Of a DNA stretch of 64,000 bases, positions 38,691 to 48,232 are shown piece by piece. Position 1 is the stretch's first letter, and each line of letters begins with the position of its first letter. Source of the stretch: Microbacteriaceae bacterium. Lineage in GTDB: Bacteria > Actinomycetota > Actinomycetes > Actinomycetales > Microbacteriaceae. The stretch spans positions 124,001 to 188,000 of the forward strand of contig JAIYCT010000003.1 in assembly GCA_027487865.1 (NCBI GenBank), in the 5' to 3' direction. The notes below the pieces were generated by a model. That model searched no databases and was not told where the DNA came from. It worked only from the letters and a program-made list of their open reading frames with translations. Made by a program: the position numbers and the translations under genes.

Positions 38691-39538
38691 TGACCCTTTG
38701 GGTGCCAGACGGTTTTGACTTCCATCAGGTTCGTAATGTGGTTCAGCGATCCCTTGGATCCGAGACGTGCAAAATCACCCTTGCGAATAACCCGCTTTAG
38801 GTTCTGGGCTGCCTGAATCTCGAGCTCCACGAAGTTGCTGGTTCCCACAAGGTCAATTGCATTGACATCCTGGTGAGAGGCAAGCCACGGAGCAATCTCT
38901 GCTTCTTTACCGGTCAACACATTTACAACGCCACCCGGTAGATCGCTGGTGGCAAGCACCTCGGTCAGAGTGATTGCTGGAAGCGGTAGTGACTCACTCG
39001 AAACAACAACGATGGCATTGCCCGAGACAATCGCCGGGGCGATGGTGTTTACCAGACCCAAAAGTGCGCTGTCTTGAGGGGCAAAGGCAGCGACAACGCC
39101 GGTTGCCTGCAGGGTTGAAATGTTGAAGAACGGACCTGCCACCGGGTTCATGTTTCCCGCAACAGCATCAATCTTGTCGGTCCATCCTGCGTGCCAAACC
39201 CAAGAATCGATTGCGGCATCAAACTCTTGGTTGGCCTGTCGATCGCTCTTGCCGGTTAGGGCTCTAATCTCGGCAACAAACTGCTCGCGACGACCCTCGA
39301 GCATCTCGGCGATGCGATAGAGAACCTGACCGCGGTTGTATGCAGTTGCCCCAGCCCAACCGGACTGAGCAGCGCGAGCTGCAACCACGGCATCCCTGGC
39401 ATCCTTGCGGGAGGCCATTGCAACGTTCGCTAGGAACTCGCCCTTGGAATCTGCAACTGGGTATACGCGACCGGATTCAGATCTTGGGAACTTGCCACCG
39501 ATAAAGAGCTTGTATGTCTTTCTAACGTCTAAACGCAT
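38687..39538 (-). CDS. truncated aldehyde dehydrogenase-like protein lacking the catalytic domain
   Basis: At 283 aa this is little more than the NAD-binding half of an aldehyde dehydrogenase. It keeps FIGGKF at the start and ATGVVAAFAPQDSALLGLVNTIAPAIVSGNAIVV, but the usual conserved residues are eroded and there is no catalytic Cys region. Its start overlaps the stop of the full-length dehydrogenase by 1 nt. The pair resembles the two-domain ALDH16 architecture (one active, one non-catalytic domain) split into two genes. It is intact and coupled, so it is probably a structural partner, not a decaying gene. Confidence 0.82.
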   Translation of the reverse strand: MRLDVRKTYKLFIGGKFPRSESGRVYPVADSKGEFLANVAMASRKDARDAVVAARAAQSGWAGATAYNRGQVLYRIAEMLEGRREQFVAEIRALTGKSDRQANQEFDAAIDSWVWHAGWTDKIDAVAGNMNPVAGPFFNISTLQATGVVAAFAPQDSALLGLVNTIAPAIVSGNAIVVVSSESLPLPAITLTEVLATSDLPGGVVNVLTGKEAEIAPWLASHQDVNAIDLVGTSNFVELEIQAAQNLKRVIRKGDFARLGSKGSLNHITNLMEVKTVWHPKGH

Positions 39539-40971
39539 CAGTAACCACCCTTCAGATAAGCGGCCAATCCTTGCTTGCCGCCCTCCCTGCCGTAGCCGGA
39601 CTCCTTGAAGCCACCAAATGGGCTGGTTGGGTCAAACTGGTTGAAGGTGTTCGCCCAAACCACGCCAGCGTTTAGCTGGTCGGCAAGTTTCAGGATCCTC
39701 GAACCCTTTTCGGTCCAAATGCCGGCACTCAGACCAAACTCGGTGTTGTTGGCCTTGGTTACAGCTTCTTGCGGGGTGCGGAAGGTCATAACCGAAAGCA
39801 CCGGTCCAAAGATCTCCTCGCGAGCCACAGTGTTAGCAGGGCTAACGCCAAGCATCAGGGTAGGTGCGAAGTAGAAACCGTTCTTTGGAATTACACAGGC
39901 TGGAGACCAGCGCTCTGCGCCTTCTTTCTCACCCTGCTTCACAAGCGCTTCGATCTTCTTTAGCTGAGCCTTTGAGTTGATTGCACCGATGTCGGTGTTC
40001 TTGTCCATCGGGTCGCCAAGTCTTAGTGACTCCATGCGGCGCTGCAGCTTCTTTAGAAGTTCGTCTTGGATTGATTCCTGCACCAAAAGTCTGGAACCTG
40101 CGCAGCAGACGTGACCCTGGTTGAAGAAGATGCCGTTGATGATTCCCTCAACCGCTTGGTCAAGTGGGGCATCATCAAAGACGATGTTGGCGGCCTTGCC
40201 GCCTAGCTCCAAGGTGACCTTCTTGTTAGTTCCGGCAACCTGGCGGGCGATGATTCGACCAACCTCGGTTGAGCCGGTGAAGGCAACCTTGTTGACATCT
40301 TTGTGGCCAACGAGTGCTGCTCCGGTGTCACCAAAGCCGGTAACGATATTCACTACGCCATCTGGCAGCTCTGCCTGCTGGCAGATCTCAGCAAACAACA
40401 AGGCGGTTAGCGGTGTGGTTTCGGCAGGCTTTAGTACAACGGTGTTTCCGGCGGCAAGCGCTGGGGCGATCTTCCAGGCCAGCATCATCAACGGGAAGTT
40501 CCATGGGATGACCTGAGCTGCTACTCCGAGAGCCTGCGGGTTTGGGCCAAGACCCGCATAGTCAAGCTTGTCCGCCCAACCGGCGTAGTAGAAGAACCAG
40601 GCTGCCACCAAAGGGATGTCCACGTCGCGGGTTTCCTTGATTGGCTTGCCATTGTTCAAAGTCTCGGCAACCGCTAGCTCGCGAGCTCGCTCCTGAATGA
40701 TTCTGGCGATGCGGTAGAGGTACTTGCCGCGCTCAGCGCCAGGAAGTTTTGACCAAACTTTTTCGTATGCGTGCCTGGCGGCCTTCACGGCGAGGTCGAC
40801 ATCCTTCTCGGTGCCGTATGTGATATCTGCGAGCACTTTTTCGTTGGCCGGGTTGATGGTCTGGTAGGTCTTGCCTGGCTTTTGGAACTTGCCGTCAATA
40901 AAGTGACCGTAGCTGTCCTTGAAGTTCACAAGTGCTTGTGACTCTGGTGCTGGTGCGTATTCGAACATCAT
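39538..40971 (-). CDS. aldehyde dehydrogenase
   Basis: A full-length 477-aa aldehyde dehydrogenase: PWNFPLMMLAWKIAPALAAGN, FTGSTEVGRII, ELGGKAANIVFDDA, the catalytic Cys in NQGHVCCAGSRL (about residue 291) and EEIFGPVLSV. It lies 5 nt downstream of deoC. DeoC makes acetaldehyde from deoxyribose 5-phosphate, so acetaldehyde is the likely substrate. It probably forms a complex with the truncated partner encoded next. Confidence 0.93.
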   Translation of the reverse strand: MMFEYAPAPESQALVNFKDSYGHFIDGKFQKPGKTYQTINPANEKVLADITYGTEKDVDLAVKAARHAYEKVWSKLPGAERGKYLYRIARIIQERARELAVAETLNNGKPIKETRDVDIPLVAAWFFYYAGWADKLDYAGLGPNPQALGVAAQVIPWNFPLMMLAWKIAPALAAGNTVVLKPAETTPLTALLFAEICQQAELPDGVVNIVTGFGDTGAALVGHKDVNKVAFTGSTEVGRIIARQVAGTNKKVTLELGGKAANIVFDDAPLDQAVEGIINGIFFNQGHVCCAGSRLLVQESIQDELLKKLQRRMESLRLGDPMDKNTDIGAINSKAQLKKIEALVKQGEKEGAERWSPACVIPKNGFYFAPTLMLGVSPANTVAREEIFGPVLSVMTFRTPQEAVTKANNTEFGLSAGIWTEKGSRILKLADQLNAGVVWANTFNQFDPTSPFGGFKESGYGREGGKQGLAAYLKGGY

Positions 40972-40976
40972 TTTCC

Positions 40977-41942
40977 TTAGTCCACGCTCACATAATCTGG
41001 GCCGGAGTAGTTACCGGTCTTTAGTTTCTGACGCTGCATCAAAACATCGTTTAGCAAACTCGATGCACCGAATCTAAACAGGTCTGGGTTTAGCCACTGC
41101 TCGCCAGCGGTTTCTTTCACGACCACCAAATACTTGATGGCGTCTTTTGCGGTTCTAATGCCACCGGCTGGCTTTACGCCAATAAGAACACCGTGCTCGT
41201 CATACCAATCGCGAACCGCCTGCAGCATCAGCATGGTGATAGGAATCGTCGCGTTAACCGTGACCTTGCCGGTTGAGGTCTTAATGAAATCTCCACCAGC
41301 CAACATCGCAAGGTAGCTTGCTCTGCGGATGTTGTCGTAGGTCTGCAATTCTCCGGTTTCCAAGATCACCTTTAGGTGAGCGTAGGAACCATCGCTTCGC
41401 TTGCAGGCCTCTTTGACTGCCTGAATCTGCTTATAAACCTCTAGGTAGTTGCCGCTTAGGAATGCACCGCGGTCGATGACCATGTCAATCTCGTCTGCGC
41501 CAGCCTTGACCGCATCCTTGGTATCGAGCAGCTTCACAGCGACGCTTGCGCGTCCAGACGGAAAAGCAGTGGCAACGGCGGCGACATAGATCCCGCTATT
41601 GCCAAGGGCCTTTTTCGCATGCTTGACCATGTCACCGTAAACACAAATTGCGGCAGGCCTTGGGCAATCTAAATCGGTTGGGTCTGGTGTCAGTGCCTTT
41701 AGGCAAAGGCTCTTCACGCGCTCCGGGGTGTCCATGCCTTCCAAGGTGGTGAGATCCATCATCTTGATGGCGGAATCTAGTGCCCATGCTTTGGAGGAGG
41801 TCTTTATTGAACGGGTACCAAGGGAAGCGGCTCTAGCCTCAAGGCCAACCTTGTCAACGCCAGGCAGCGAGTGCAGCCAGCGCTTAAGGCTTTGATTTGT
41901 GATCCGAGAACCGACGATGGCTTCCGGGCTATGTGGCTGCAA
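40977..41942 (-). CDS. deoC: deoxyribose-phosphate aldolase
   Basis: DeoC splits 2-deoxyribose 5-phosphate into glyceraldehyde 3-phosphate and acetaldehyde. The Schiff-base lysine lies in GGDFIKTSTGK, and GADEIDMVIDRG and GVKPAGGIRTAKDA are typical. The TTG start at 41942 is supported by AAGGAG six bases upstream. At 321 aa it is longer than E. coli DeoC because of an N-terminal extension, as usual in this actinobacterial group. It leads the deoC-ALDH-ALDH-like operon. Confidence 0.95.
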   Translation of the reverse strand: MQPHSPEAIVGSRITNQSLKRWLHSLPGVDKVGLEARAASLGTRSIKTSSKAWALDSAIKMMDLTTLEGMDTPERVKSLCLKALTPDPTDLDCPRPAAICVYGDMVKHAKKALGNSGIYVAAVATAFPSGRASVAVKLLDTKDAVKAGADEIDMVIDRGAFLSGNYLEVYKQIQAVKEACKRSDGSYAHLKVILETGELQTYDNIRRASYLAMLAGGDFIKTSTGKVTVNATIPITMLMLQAVRDWYDEHGVLIGVKPAGGIRTAKDAIKYLVVVKETAGEQWLNPDLFRFGASSLLNDVLMQRQKLKTGNYSGPDYVSVD

Positions 41943-41969
41943 GATAACTCCTTGAAATCTCCAGCAAGC

Positions 41970-42833
41970 CTACCTCTTAGTTAGGAATTTCACCCCGGTG
42001 AGATCTTCGCTGGTGCGCCAAAGCGCTGCCATTGCCTGAGCATCGTGAGAGCGCTTAGAACCCTTGATTTTCTTTGGCTTGCCCCAAAGCTCGAGGTTTG
42101 GACCGATGAAGTCGCCGCCATGAATATCGCTGCCGAGGGATGCGCAAATCTGGCTCTGTGCGCCTTGCTTTGCCGTTTGTGCGAACGGGTCCAGCACGTG
42201 AGGAAAGTTTTCCTGCAGTCCGGTTACTGCCCAGCCAGGGTGCGCTGCTATAGATTTAATTTGACCGCCTTCGGCGGTAATGCGGTTGTGCAGCTCACGT
42301 GCAAACCAAAGGCATGCCAATTTCGAATCGGCATAACGCTGCCAGCGGTTGTAGCTCGTTTCATCTGCTCCGCGAACAGTCTCGATGTTTGAACTATCGA
42401 AGTTACCCCTGCGGTGGACCACCGAGCTAAGGGATATCACGCGCGGATCTGCGGCGCGATTTAGCTGCTCCCAAAGCCCTGCGGTCAGCACAAAGTGTCC
42501 TAGGTGATTGGTCGCCATCTGGATTTCGATGCCATGTTTGGAAAGCTTGAAATCTGGACCCATAAGTCCAGCATTGTTCATCAAAACATCTACCGGCCTG
42601 GAGATTGAAGCGGCAAAAGTTTTGACCTGGTCGAAGTCGGAAACATCAAGCACCTTGGCGGTTAGCGAGACTTGTGGGTTGTTAGCTTGAGTGTCTCCAG
42701 CGGCAGCAAGAAGTCGCTTTTCACCTCTTGCCAGAAGTATTAGATCGAAGCCCTTGGCGGCTAGCGCTTTGGCAGATTCAAGACCGAGTCCGGAGCTTGC
42801 TCCGGTGATAATCGCAAGTGGTTTCACAGCCAA
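41970..42833 (-). CDS. short-chain dehydrogenase/reductase
   Basis: A 287-aa SDR. It has the nucleotide-binding TGASSGLGLESAKAL, the NNAGLMGP motif, a Ser before the active-site YADSK, and AAHPGWAVTG. The length and the middle region resemble the retinol-dehydrogenase/WW-oxidoreductase-like SDRs often called oxidoreductase in bacteria. Substrate unknown. It lies upstream of deoC (27-nt gap) on the same strand, so it may be co-transcribed. Confidence 0.9.
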   Translation of the reverse strand: MAVKPLAIITGASSGLGLESAKALAAKGFDLILLARGEKRLLAAAGDTQANNPQVSLTAKVLDVSDFDQVKTFAASISRPVDVLMNNAGLMGPDFKLSKHGIEIQMATNHLGHFVLTAGLWEQLNRAADPRVISLSSVVHRRGNFDSSNIETVRGADETSYNRWQRYADSKLACLWFARELHNRITAEGGQIKSIAAHPGWAVTGLQENFPHVLDPFAQTAKQGAQSQICASLGSDIHGGDFIGPNLELWGKPKKIKGSKRSHDAQAMAALWRTSEDLTGVKFLTKR

Positions 42834-42883
42834 AAGCTACCACTGCGGTTGGCTAAACTTGAGGGGATCACATCGAGGTGTCC

Positions 42884-44083
42884 ATGCAAACCAGCACGAA
42901 GCTGACATTGAAGCTGGGCATACCTCAAATCATTACCTGGGGATCCGGCTTCTACCTCCCGGCAATCCTCGCGGTTCCAATCTCCAAAGAGCTAGGCATC
43001 CCAACCGGAACTTTCTTTTGGGCGTTCACCATTTCACTCTTGGTTTCAGGGCTGATAGGTCCGCGGATTGGCAAGGCGATTGACCGTCTTGGTGGGCGTC
43101 GGGTTTTGCCAGTCGGCAACCTGGCTTTCGCTCTCGGGCTTTCAATGCTTGCCTTGAGCACAGAACCGGTCTTGCTTTTTGTGGCCTGGATTTTCATGGG
43201 CATTGGGTCAGCAATGGGTAACTACGACTCGGCTTTTGCAACGGCGGTATCGTTCCTGGGAACTGAAGCCAACAGGGTCATTGCCGGCATAACCGTGTTT
43301 GCCGGTTTCTCATCGACAATTTCCTGGCCGCTGACATCTTTATTGAACGACAACTTCAGTTGGCAAACGGCGGTTTGGTTCTGGGTTTTGATGCACCTTT
43401 TGGTGGCAATGCCAATTCACCTTTCGATTCCAAGGGTCGAACGCAAAGTGGTGGCTGATGCCACTGGGCCGATTCGCAAGATCATCAAAAACCGATTCCG
43501 GTTTGACCCGCTGCTTGTGGTCTTTGCGCTGATGTTCGCACTTGAGGGCTTCATTGTTTCCAGCGTGAACAGCACGCTGCCATTCATGTTGGGTGAGCTT
43601 GGCGCAGATGCGCAGTTGGCGATCTTTGCGGCTGCCATTTTGGGACCTTCGCAGGTGGCTGCCAGATTGCTTTTGGTTGGGCTTGATCGCTACCTAACAC
43701 CAATGCGGGTGGCGGCTTTATCGATTCTGGTTCACCCGGCGGGTGTGATTTTGCTTTTGGTTTTTGGGGCTAATGCGATTTTGCCGTTTGTGATTTTGCA
43801 CGGTATTGGCGTTGGCCTAAACCCATTTATCCGAGGCTCGCTGCCGCTACTTTTCTTTGGTTCTGAGAGCTATGGCCAGCGCCAGGGTTACGTGATGATG
43901 CTCAGCAAAATTGTTTCGGCGCTGAGCCCGACCTTGCTTACTTTGATGTTGCTGGCAAATCCGCAAATGGCAATCACTGCAACCATGTCGATGGGCACTG
44001 CGGCAATGGCACTACTTATCTTGCTGGCATTTATGCGCAGGGCTCGAAAGCAAACTAGCGTGCTAGTAAAGCCTGCGGATTAG
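42884..44083 (+). CDS. MFS transporter
   Basis: This 399-aa protein has about twelve hydrophobic segments and the MFS motif between TM2 and TM3 (GPRIGKAIDRLGGRRVLPVG). ATG 42884 is preferred over GTG 42878 because GAGG precedes it by five bases. The family resembles MFS carriers with an OFA/YbfB-like layout; the substrate is unknown. Its 3' end overlaps the convergent hydrolase by 29 nt. Confidence 0.9.
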   Translation: MQTSTKLTLKLGIPQIITWGSGFYLPAILAVPISKELGIPTGTFFWAFTISLLVSGLIGPRIGKAIDRLGGRRVLPVGNLAFALGLSMLALSTEPVLLFVAWIFMGIGSAMGNYDSAFATAVSFLGTEANRVIAGITVFAGFSSTISWPLTSLLNDNFSWQTAVWFWVLMHLLVAMPIHLSIPRVERKVVADATGPIRKIIKNRFRFDPLLVVFALMFALEGFIVSSVNSTLPFMLGELGADAQLAIFAAAILGPSQVAARLLLVGLDRYLTPMRVAALSILVHPAGVILLLVFGANAILPFVILHGIGVGLNPFIRGSLPLLFFGSESYGQRQGYVMMLSKIVSALSPTLLTLMLLANPQMAITATMSMGTAAMALLILLAFMRRARKQTSVLVKPAD

Positions 44084-44651
44084 CGGTTTCGACCCAAGTT
44101 CCTAGCCCTGGCCAAGCACCCCAGCCATCATCAAGAGAGAAGTGACCTGCGCCTAGCACCTCAATGGTTTCAATCCTCAATTGCTGATAGAAATCTGTGC
44201 CATTTGGCTGCCAGCGATCTTTGTCACTCGCTACCGCTGTGACGCTAGCCGCCCACTTGTTCATCTGAGGCCCTAGGGCCGGGTTTCTAAACTCCAGTGG
44301 CTCACTCTCAATGCCGGTGGTTTCCGAGGTCATAACCGGGTCTGGGATTGCCACCAGTAGTGCTCGGTCAAATGGCTTGGTGAATAAATCTGTGAGTGCG
44401 CCATAGAGAAAATTAATGGTTCCAAGGGAATGGGCAATCACTATCTTTTCGCCGCCTTCAACCTCATCCATCATGTTGGACTCTTGCCTAAGCAAATCCT
44501 GCCATTCCGCAGGGCTTGGCGTTTCTGGAGCGGGAAACTGCGGATACCAAACTTGGTGACCCTGATTGCGCAGCGCCGCTGCCGTCAGGCGCATCCAGTG
44601 ACCTTCGGGGCGACGGTTGGTCCAACCGTGGAGCAGTAAGACCCGCGACAT
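44055..44651 (-). CDS. RBBP9/YdeN-type alpha/beta hydrolase
   Basis: This small 198-aa hydrolase has the nucleophile in IVIAHSLGTINFLYGAL, an N-terminal VLLLHGWTNRRPEGHW, and a closing His in GAGHFSLDDGWG. The RBBP9/YdeN family are serine hydrolases with unclear physiological substrates. It starts 3 nt after gabD, so it belongs to the copZ-copA-gabD unit. Confidence 0.87.
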   Translation of the reverse strand: MSRVLLLHGWTNRRPEGHWMRLTAAALRNQGHQVWYPQFPAPETPSPAEWQDLLRQESNMMDEVEGGEKIVIAHSLGTINFLYGALTDLFTKPFDRALLVAIPDPVMTSETTGIESEPLEFRNPALGPQMNKWAASVTAVASDKDRWQPNGTDFYQQLRIETIEVLGAGHFSLDDGWGAWPGLGTWVETANPQALLAR

Positions 44652-44654
44652 TAG

Positions 44655-46130
44655 TTAGCCCATTGGGTCGGCGATGCCGACATAAACGGTCTCTAGGTAT
44701 TCCTCGATGCCCTCGAGAGAACCTTCGCGACCAAGACCAGACTGCTTCACGCCACCAAATGGACCGGCTGGGTTCGATACCAAACCGGTGTTTAGTCCAA
44801 ACATGCCTGTCTCTAAGCGCTCAGCGAGTCTCAGACCACGGTTTAGATCCTTGGTGAAGGCATAGGCAACCAGACCGTATTCGGTGTTATTGGCCATTTC
44901 AACGGCTTCGTCTTCGGTGTTGAAGGTGCAAATCGGCGCTACCGGACCAAAGATTTCATTGCGAAGAATCTCACAGCTTGCTGGCACGGCCTTGAGAACT
45001 GTTGGTGGGTAGAAGTAGCCCTCACCATCTGGAATAACTCCACCGGTCATTAGCTGTGCACCCTTAGAGGTGGCATCAGTTACGAGTGCGTGAATCGAGT
45101 TTCTAGCCTTCTCGTCAATTACCGGACCGATGTTAGTGCCCTCTGCGACTCCTCTTGCGACCTTGAGGGCAGCAAACTTTGCACTCAGCTTTTGTGCAAA
45201 TTCGTCTGCAACAGACTCGTGAACTAGGAATCTATTGGCTGCGGTGCAGGCCTCGCCCATGTTGCGAAGCTTTGCCTGCATCGCGCCTTCAACTGCCTTG
45301 TCGACATCAGCGTCTTCGAAAACCAAGAACGGTGCATTGCCGCCAAGTTCCATCGAGGTGCGAAGCACCTGGTCGGCAGAATCCTTAATCAGCATCTTGC
45401 CGATTGGTGTTGACCCGGTGAAAGAGAGCTTGCGAAGGCGGGCGTCTTTAATAATCGGTCCGGTGACCTCGGAGACTCTAGAGGTCTGGATGACGTTCAC
45501 CACACCGGCTGGAACTCCAACCTCCTGCAGCACCTTGGCGAATAGCAAAGAGGTCAGCGGGGTTAGGGCGGCTGGCTTGAGGATCGAGGTGCAACCGGCT
45601 GCGATTGCTGGACCAATCTTTCTGGTGGCCATGGCCAGCGGGAAGTTCCACGGGGTAATCAAAAGTGCAGGTCCAACAGGCTTTTTTAGAACCATCAAAC
45701 GGTTTTTGCCATCAGGAGCGGTTTGGTAGCGACCGTTTACGCGGACTGCTTCTTCGGAGAACCAGCGCAAAAATTCAGAACCGTAAGCGACCTCGCCCTT
45801 GGCTTCTAGAAATGGCTTACCCATTTCAAGCGACATCAAAATTGCAAAGTCATCGCTCATTGCGGTGATCTTCTCGAATGCTGCGCGAAGCAGCTCAGCC
45901 CTTACGCGAGGTGCGGTGGCGGCCCAAGACTTTTGGGTGTCGTGGGCTGCTGCCATGGCGTCTTGGCCATCTTGGTAGGAGGCATCGGCAATGGTCTTGA
46001 GTAGCTTGCCCGTAGCAGGGTCAAAGACATCGAAGGTCTTGCCATCGGAGGCATCACGCCAAACTCCGTTGATGTAGAGACCGGTTGGAACTAGATCGAG
46101 AACGCGCTTCTCGTCGGCAGAGGTAATCAA
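44655..46130 (-). CDS. gabD: NAD(P)-dependent succinate-semialdehyde dehydrogenase
   Basis: A 491-aa aldehyde dehydrogenase closest in style to GabD: LYINGVWRDASDGKTFDVFDPATGK at the start, TPWNFPLAMATRKIGPAIAAGC, FTGSTPIGKML, ELGGNAPFLVFEDADVD, the catalytic Cys in RNMGEACTAANR (about 293) and PFGGVKQSGLGREGSLEGIEEYLE. Glutarate semialdehyde is an alternative substrate. It starts with TTG overlapping the copA stop (TTGA), an unexpected neighbour for a copper pump. Confidence 0.9.
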   Translation of the reverse strand: MITSADEKRVLDLVPTGLYINGVWRDASDGKTFDVFDPATGKLLKTIADASYQDGQDAMAAAHDTQKSWAATAPRVRAELLRAAFEKITAMSDDFAILMSLEMGKPFLEAKGEVAYGSEFLRWFSEEAVRVNGRYQTAPDGKNRLMVLKKPVGPALLITPWNFPLAMATRKIGPAIAAGCTSILKPAALTPLTSLLFAKVLQEVGVPAGVVNVIQTSRVSEVTGPIIKDARLRKLSFTGSTPIGKMLIKDSADQVLRTSMELGGNAPFLVFEDADVDKAVEGAMQAKLRNMGEACTAANRFLVHESVADEFAQKLSAKFAALKVARGVAEGTNIGPVIDEKARNSIHALVTDATSKGAQLMTGGVIPDGEGYFYPPTVLKAVPASCEILRNEIFGPVAPICTFNTEDEAVEMANNTEYGLVAYAFTKDLNRGLRLAERLETGMFGLNTGLVSNPAGPFGGVKQSGLGREGSLEGIEEYLETVYVGIADPMG

Positions 46131-48232
46131 TTAGCCACTCCTTTGTGTACTGCTATATCTTGCCACTTCAGGCGTTGTGAATTCACCACAACCGAGACCG
46201 AGCTAAATGCCATGGCGGCTCCCGCGAGCATCGGGTTCAATAGCCCGAGGGCTGCAACCGGAATCAAGATCAGGTTGTAGCCAAAGGCCCAACCGAGGTT
46301 TTGCAGGATGTTGCGATGGGTGCGTTTGGCAAGCGAGAGGGCGTAGGCAACGTTTAGCGGATTGTCATCCAAGATTGTGATTGCACTAGCGGCCTGGGCC
46401 GCGTGAGCACCAGAACCCATGGCAATGCCAATGTCTGCACGAGCAAGCGCGGCAACATCGTTGATGCCATCGCCAACCATCGCGGTTACCTGGTCTTCAC
46501 TGTGAAGAAGTTCTAGTTTTTGCTCTGGGGTTACACCACCGCGGAACCTCTCGATTCCAAGCTGCTTGGCGATTACCTCGACGCGAGCGGGGTGGTCACC
46601 GGAGAGTAGCTCCACCGCGATGCCCATCTCGGTCAGCGCGGAAACAGCTTCTTGGGCTCCTTCGCGGACCTGGTCGCTGAGTTCAATTAAGCCGTGTGCC
46701 CAACCTTCCCAAGCAACGACAACCAAGGTGTTGGGTCCGGCGTTAGATAAAGCCTCATCCAGCTCCTGTTGGTTTTCATACCGGCCTGGTCGTTCAACGC
46801 TCACGAGCTTGCCCTCGACCAAACCGGTAAGCCCAACACCGGCCTGCTCACTAACCTCGGTCGCGATGAATTGGCTGCTGAGTTTGCTAATTGCCTTAGC
46901 CACCGGGTGGTTTGAACCCTGTTCGACTGCTGCTGCATAAGCCAGCATGGTGGCGCTACCTACGCCACCTAGCCCACGGGAGTTCACAACTCGAAGCTGA
47001 CCATCGGTGAGCGTTCCAGTTTTGTCAAAAATCACGCGTTTCACGCGAGACGCCAACCGAAGCGCATCTGGGTTTCTAATCACCAAAGACTTCTTAGTTC
47101 CCAATCCGGTGGCAACCGTAAGGCTCATTGGAACCGCAATGCCAAGAGCACAAGGGCAGGCAATCACCAAGACCGCAACAGCTGCCGACACCGCAAAGTC
47201 GGTGCTGGCTCCAAGCAGGCTCCATACCGCGAAGGTGGCTGCAGCAATGACGATAACGCTCGGCACAAAGATGCTGGAAATGCGATCCGCCAAAGAACCA
47301 AGTTGAGTCTTTTGAGCGGTCGCCTCGCGAACCAGGTCTGCAATTCGAGACAGCCGAGAAACACTCGCGCTTCCAGTTGCTTCAAGCTCAATCTGGCCAT
47401 CAAGCGATGTGGCACCAGCGGAGAGCTCACCACCCTGGGTAATTGCCACCGGAAGGCTTTCTCCGGTCAGAGTTGAAAGGTCTATCAGTGCATTCGCAGA
47501 GAGCAACTTGCCATCGACCGGGATCCGCTCACCGGCGTTTACAAATACCTTGTCGCCATGTCGCACTTCTTGAGATGCGACCGTCAAGCGCTCGCCATCA
47601 CGTTCGATGTTTGCGGTTTCTGGGATGGCTGCAAGTAGTGCTCTAACCGCATCGGTCGCGCTTCTTCTAGCGCGGACTTCGATGTAGCGGCCAATTAGTA
47701 CAACCGCTGGCACGACAGCGCTGACCTCGAAGTAGTTGTGCGGGTGGCCATCGAGAGTTAGGTAGACGCTGTATCCGTATGCCACTAGCGACCCAAGCGA
47801 CACCAGGGTGTCCATGGTGGAATCGAGATGTCTTAGGTTCTTGAGCGCAGCTTTGTGGAAGGGGTATGCCACATAAACAATCACGACGGTGGCCAAAGCC
47901 CAGACCAGGTACTGGGAACCGGTGAATGCGAACCATGGCACCATGCCAAACAGCATGGTTAGCCCCGCAAAGATTGAACCGACCCAGAGTCTTGGTTTTA
48001 GGTTTTGAAGTTCTGACCTACCAGATCCGACTTTGTACCCGGCGGATTCAACGGCTTGAGAAAGCTCGGCCTGAGTTACTTCCGGACTTAGTTGAAGGTG
48101 AGCCTTTTCGGTGGCGAAGTCGACGTAGGCAGTTACTCCAGAGAGCTTGTTGAGATTCTTTTCAACCCGCCTAGCGCAAGCCGTGCAGGTCATCCCCTCA
48201 ATTTCAAGCTCTTGAAGATTAGTTTTAGGCAT
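46127..48232 (-). CDS. copA: copper-exporting P-type ATPase
   Basis: A 701-aa P1B-type ATPase. It has one N-terminal metal-binding domain (GMTCTACA, Cys16/Cys19), the intramembrane CPC motif (VIACPCALGIAVP), phosphorylation site DKTGTLTDG (about 400), SNHPVAKAI and GDGINDVAALARADIG. This set marks a Cu(I) exporter. It overlaps copZ by 8 nt (ATGCCTAA). A copper chaperone next door supports copper over zinc or cadmium. Confidence 0.95.
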   Translation of the reverse strand: MPKTNLQELEIEGMTCTACARRVEKNLNKLSGVTAYVDFATEKAHLQLSPEVTQAELSQAVESAGYKVGSGRSELQNLKPRLWVGSIFAGLTMLFGMVPWFAFTGSQYLVWALATVVIVYVAYPFHKAALKNLRHLDSTMDTLVSLGSLVAYGYSVYLTLDGHPHNYFEVSAVVPAVVLIGRYIEVRARRSATDAVRALLAAIPETANIERDGERLTVASQEVRHGDKVFVNAGERIPVDGKLLSANALIDLSTLTGESLPVAITQGGELSAGATSLDGQIELEATGSASVSRLSRIADLVREATAQKTQLGSLADRISSIFVPSVIVIAAATFAVWSLLGASTDFAVSAAVAVLVIACPCALGIAVPMSLTVATGLGTKKSLVIRNPDALRLASRVKRVIFDKTGTLTDGQLRVVNSRGLGGVGSATMLAYAAAVEQGSNHPVAKAISKLSSQFIATEVSEQAGVGLTGLVEGKLVSVERPGRYENQQELDEALSNAGPNTLVVVAWEGWAHGLIELSDQVREGAQEAVSALTEMGIAVELLSGDHPARVEVIAKQLGIERFRGGVTPEQKLELLHSEDQVTAMVGDGINDVAALARADIGIAMGSGAHAAQAASAITILDDNPLNVAYALSLAKRTHRNILQNLGWAFGYNLILIPVAALGLLNPMLAGAAMAFSSVSVVVNSQRLKWQDIAVHKGVAN

